A DNA stretch of 33,752 nucleotides from Saprospiraceae bacterium (GTDB lineage: Bacteria; Bacteroidota; Bacteroidia; Chitinophagales; Saprospiraceae): contig JAHDBH010000009.1 in NCBI GenBank assembly GCA_020630495.1, forward strand, positions 24,870 to 58,621, in the 5' to 3' direction. A model generated the notes under the pieces. The model ran no database searches. It was not told where the DNA came from and saw nothing but the letters and a program-made list of their open reading frames with translations. Made by a program: the position numbers and the translations under genes. Positions 33,683-33,752 of this stretch are shown here, piece by piece; position 1 is the first letter of the stretch, and each line of letters opens with the position of its first letter.

Positions 33683-33752
33683 TAACATGCTGTGGTATCC
33701 TAGCATTCAGGACTTGTCCGTGCAGTGGTCTGTAATAGAAAGATGCCTTGAA

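Overview
The window looks like a chromosomal segment from a member of the Bacteroidota, plausibly Saprospiria-like, although the rank below phylum is a guess. The markers are a PorQ type IX secretion protein, an RprX/RprY-type two-component pair, a GYDIA-type GHMP kinase, PD40 and MORN_2 envelope proteins, signal peptides ending in the residues AQ, starts without obvious Shine-Dalgarno sequences, and several copies of the Bacteroidota -7 promoter motif TAnnTTTG. No rRNA, tRNA, CRISPR array, insertion sequence or phage gene was seen. Most of the sequence is housekeeping or envelope functions in tightly packed operons.

Layout. 1-1.5 kb: a small three-helix membrane protein, a strong terminator, and a reverse-strand Fic protein whose start lies in a perfect 20-bp palindrome. 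1.8-6.1 kb: three overlapping or abutting genes for exported amidohydrolase-fold proteins, of which only the middle one keeps the metal ligands. 6.5-7.4 kb: an exported serine alpha/beta hydrolase. 7.7-16.4 kb, reverse strand: mfd, two bacterial-PH membrane proteins (YdbS/YdbT type), then egtB, egtD and an EgtE-like PLP enzyme. All junctions are from 4-nt overlaps to a 33-nt gap, so this may be one operon joining transcription-coupled repair to ergothioneine synthesis. 16.5-19.3 kb, forward strand: a translationally coupled Asp-nucleophile alpha/beta hydrolase, GHMP kinase and sulfotransferase. 19.3-25.0 kb, reverse strand: birA, cinA, a 2-oxoacid dehydrogenase E2 subunit and a TPR/PD40/OmpA-like envelope protein, all overlapping. 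25.0-27.5 kb, forward strand: rsfS and ftsH. 27.5-29.7 kb, reverse strand: rprX-like kinase and rprY-like regulator, facing a forward-strand tandem-PDZ exported protein (29.9-30.9 kb). 31.0-33.7 kb, reverse strand: a MORN_2 lipoprotein overlapping porQ, and an SRPBCC/GyrI-like protein.

Most interesting points: (i) the one-active-plus-two-degenerate amidohydrolase set; (ii) the mfd-PH-ergothioneine arrangement; (iii) the hydrolase-kinase-sulfotransferase cassette with an altered hydrolase active site; (iv) a direct repeat TTAACG with an 11-bp period between the two-component system and the PDZ gene, a good candidate operator; (v) the palindrome over the fic start. I did not find a convincing wholly new system. 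Functions come from motif recognition by eye, with no database search.
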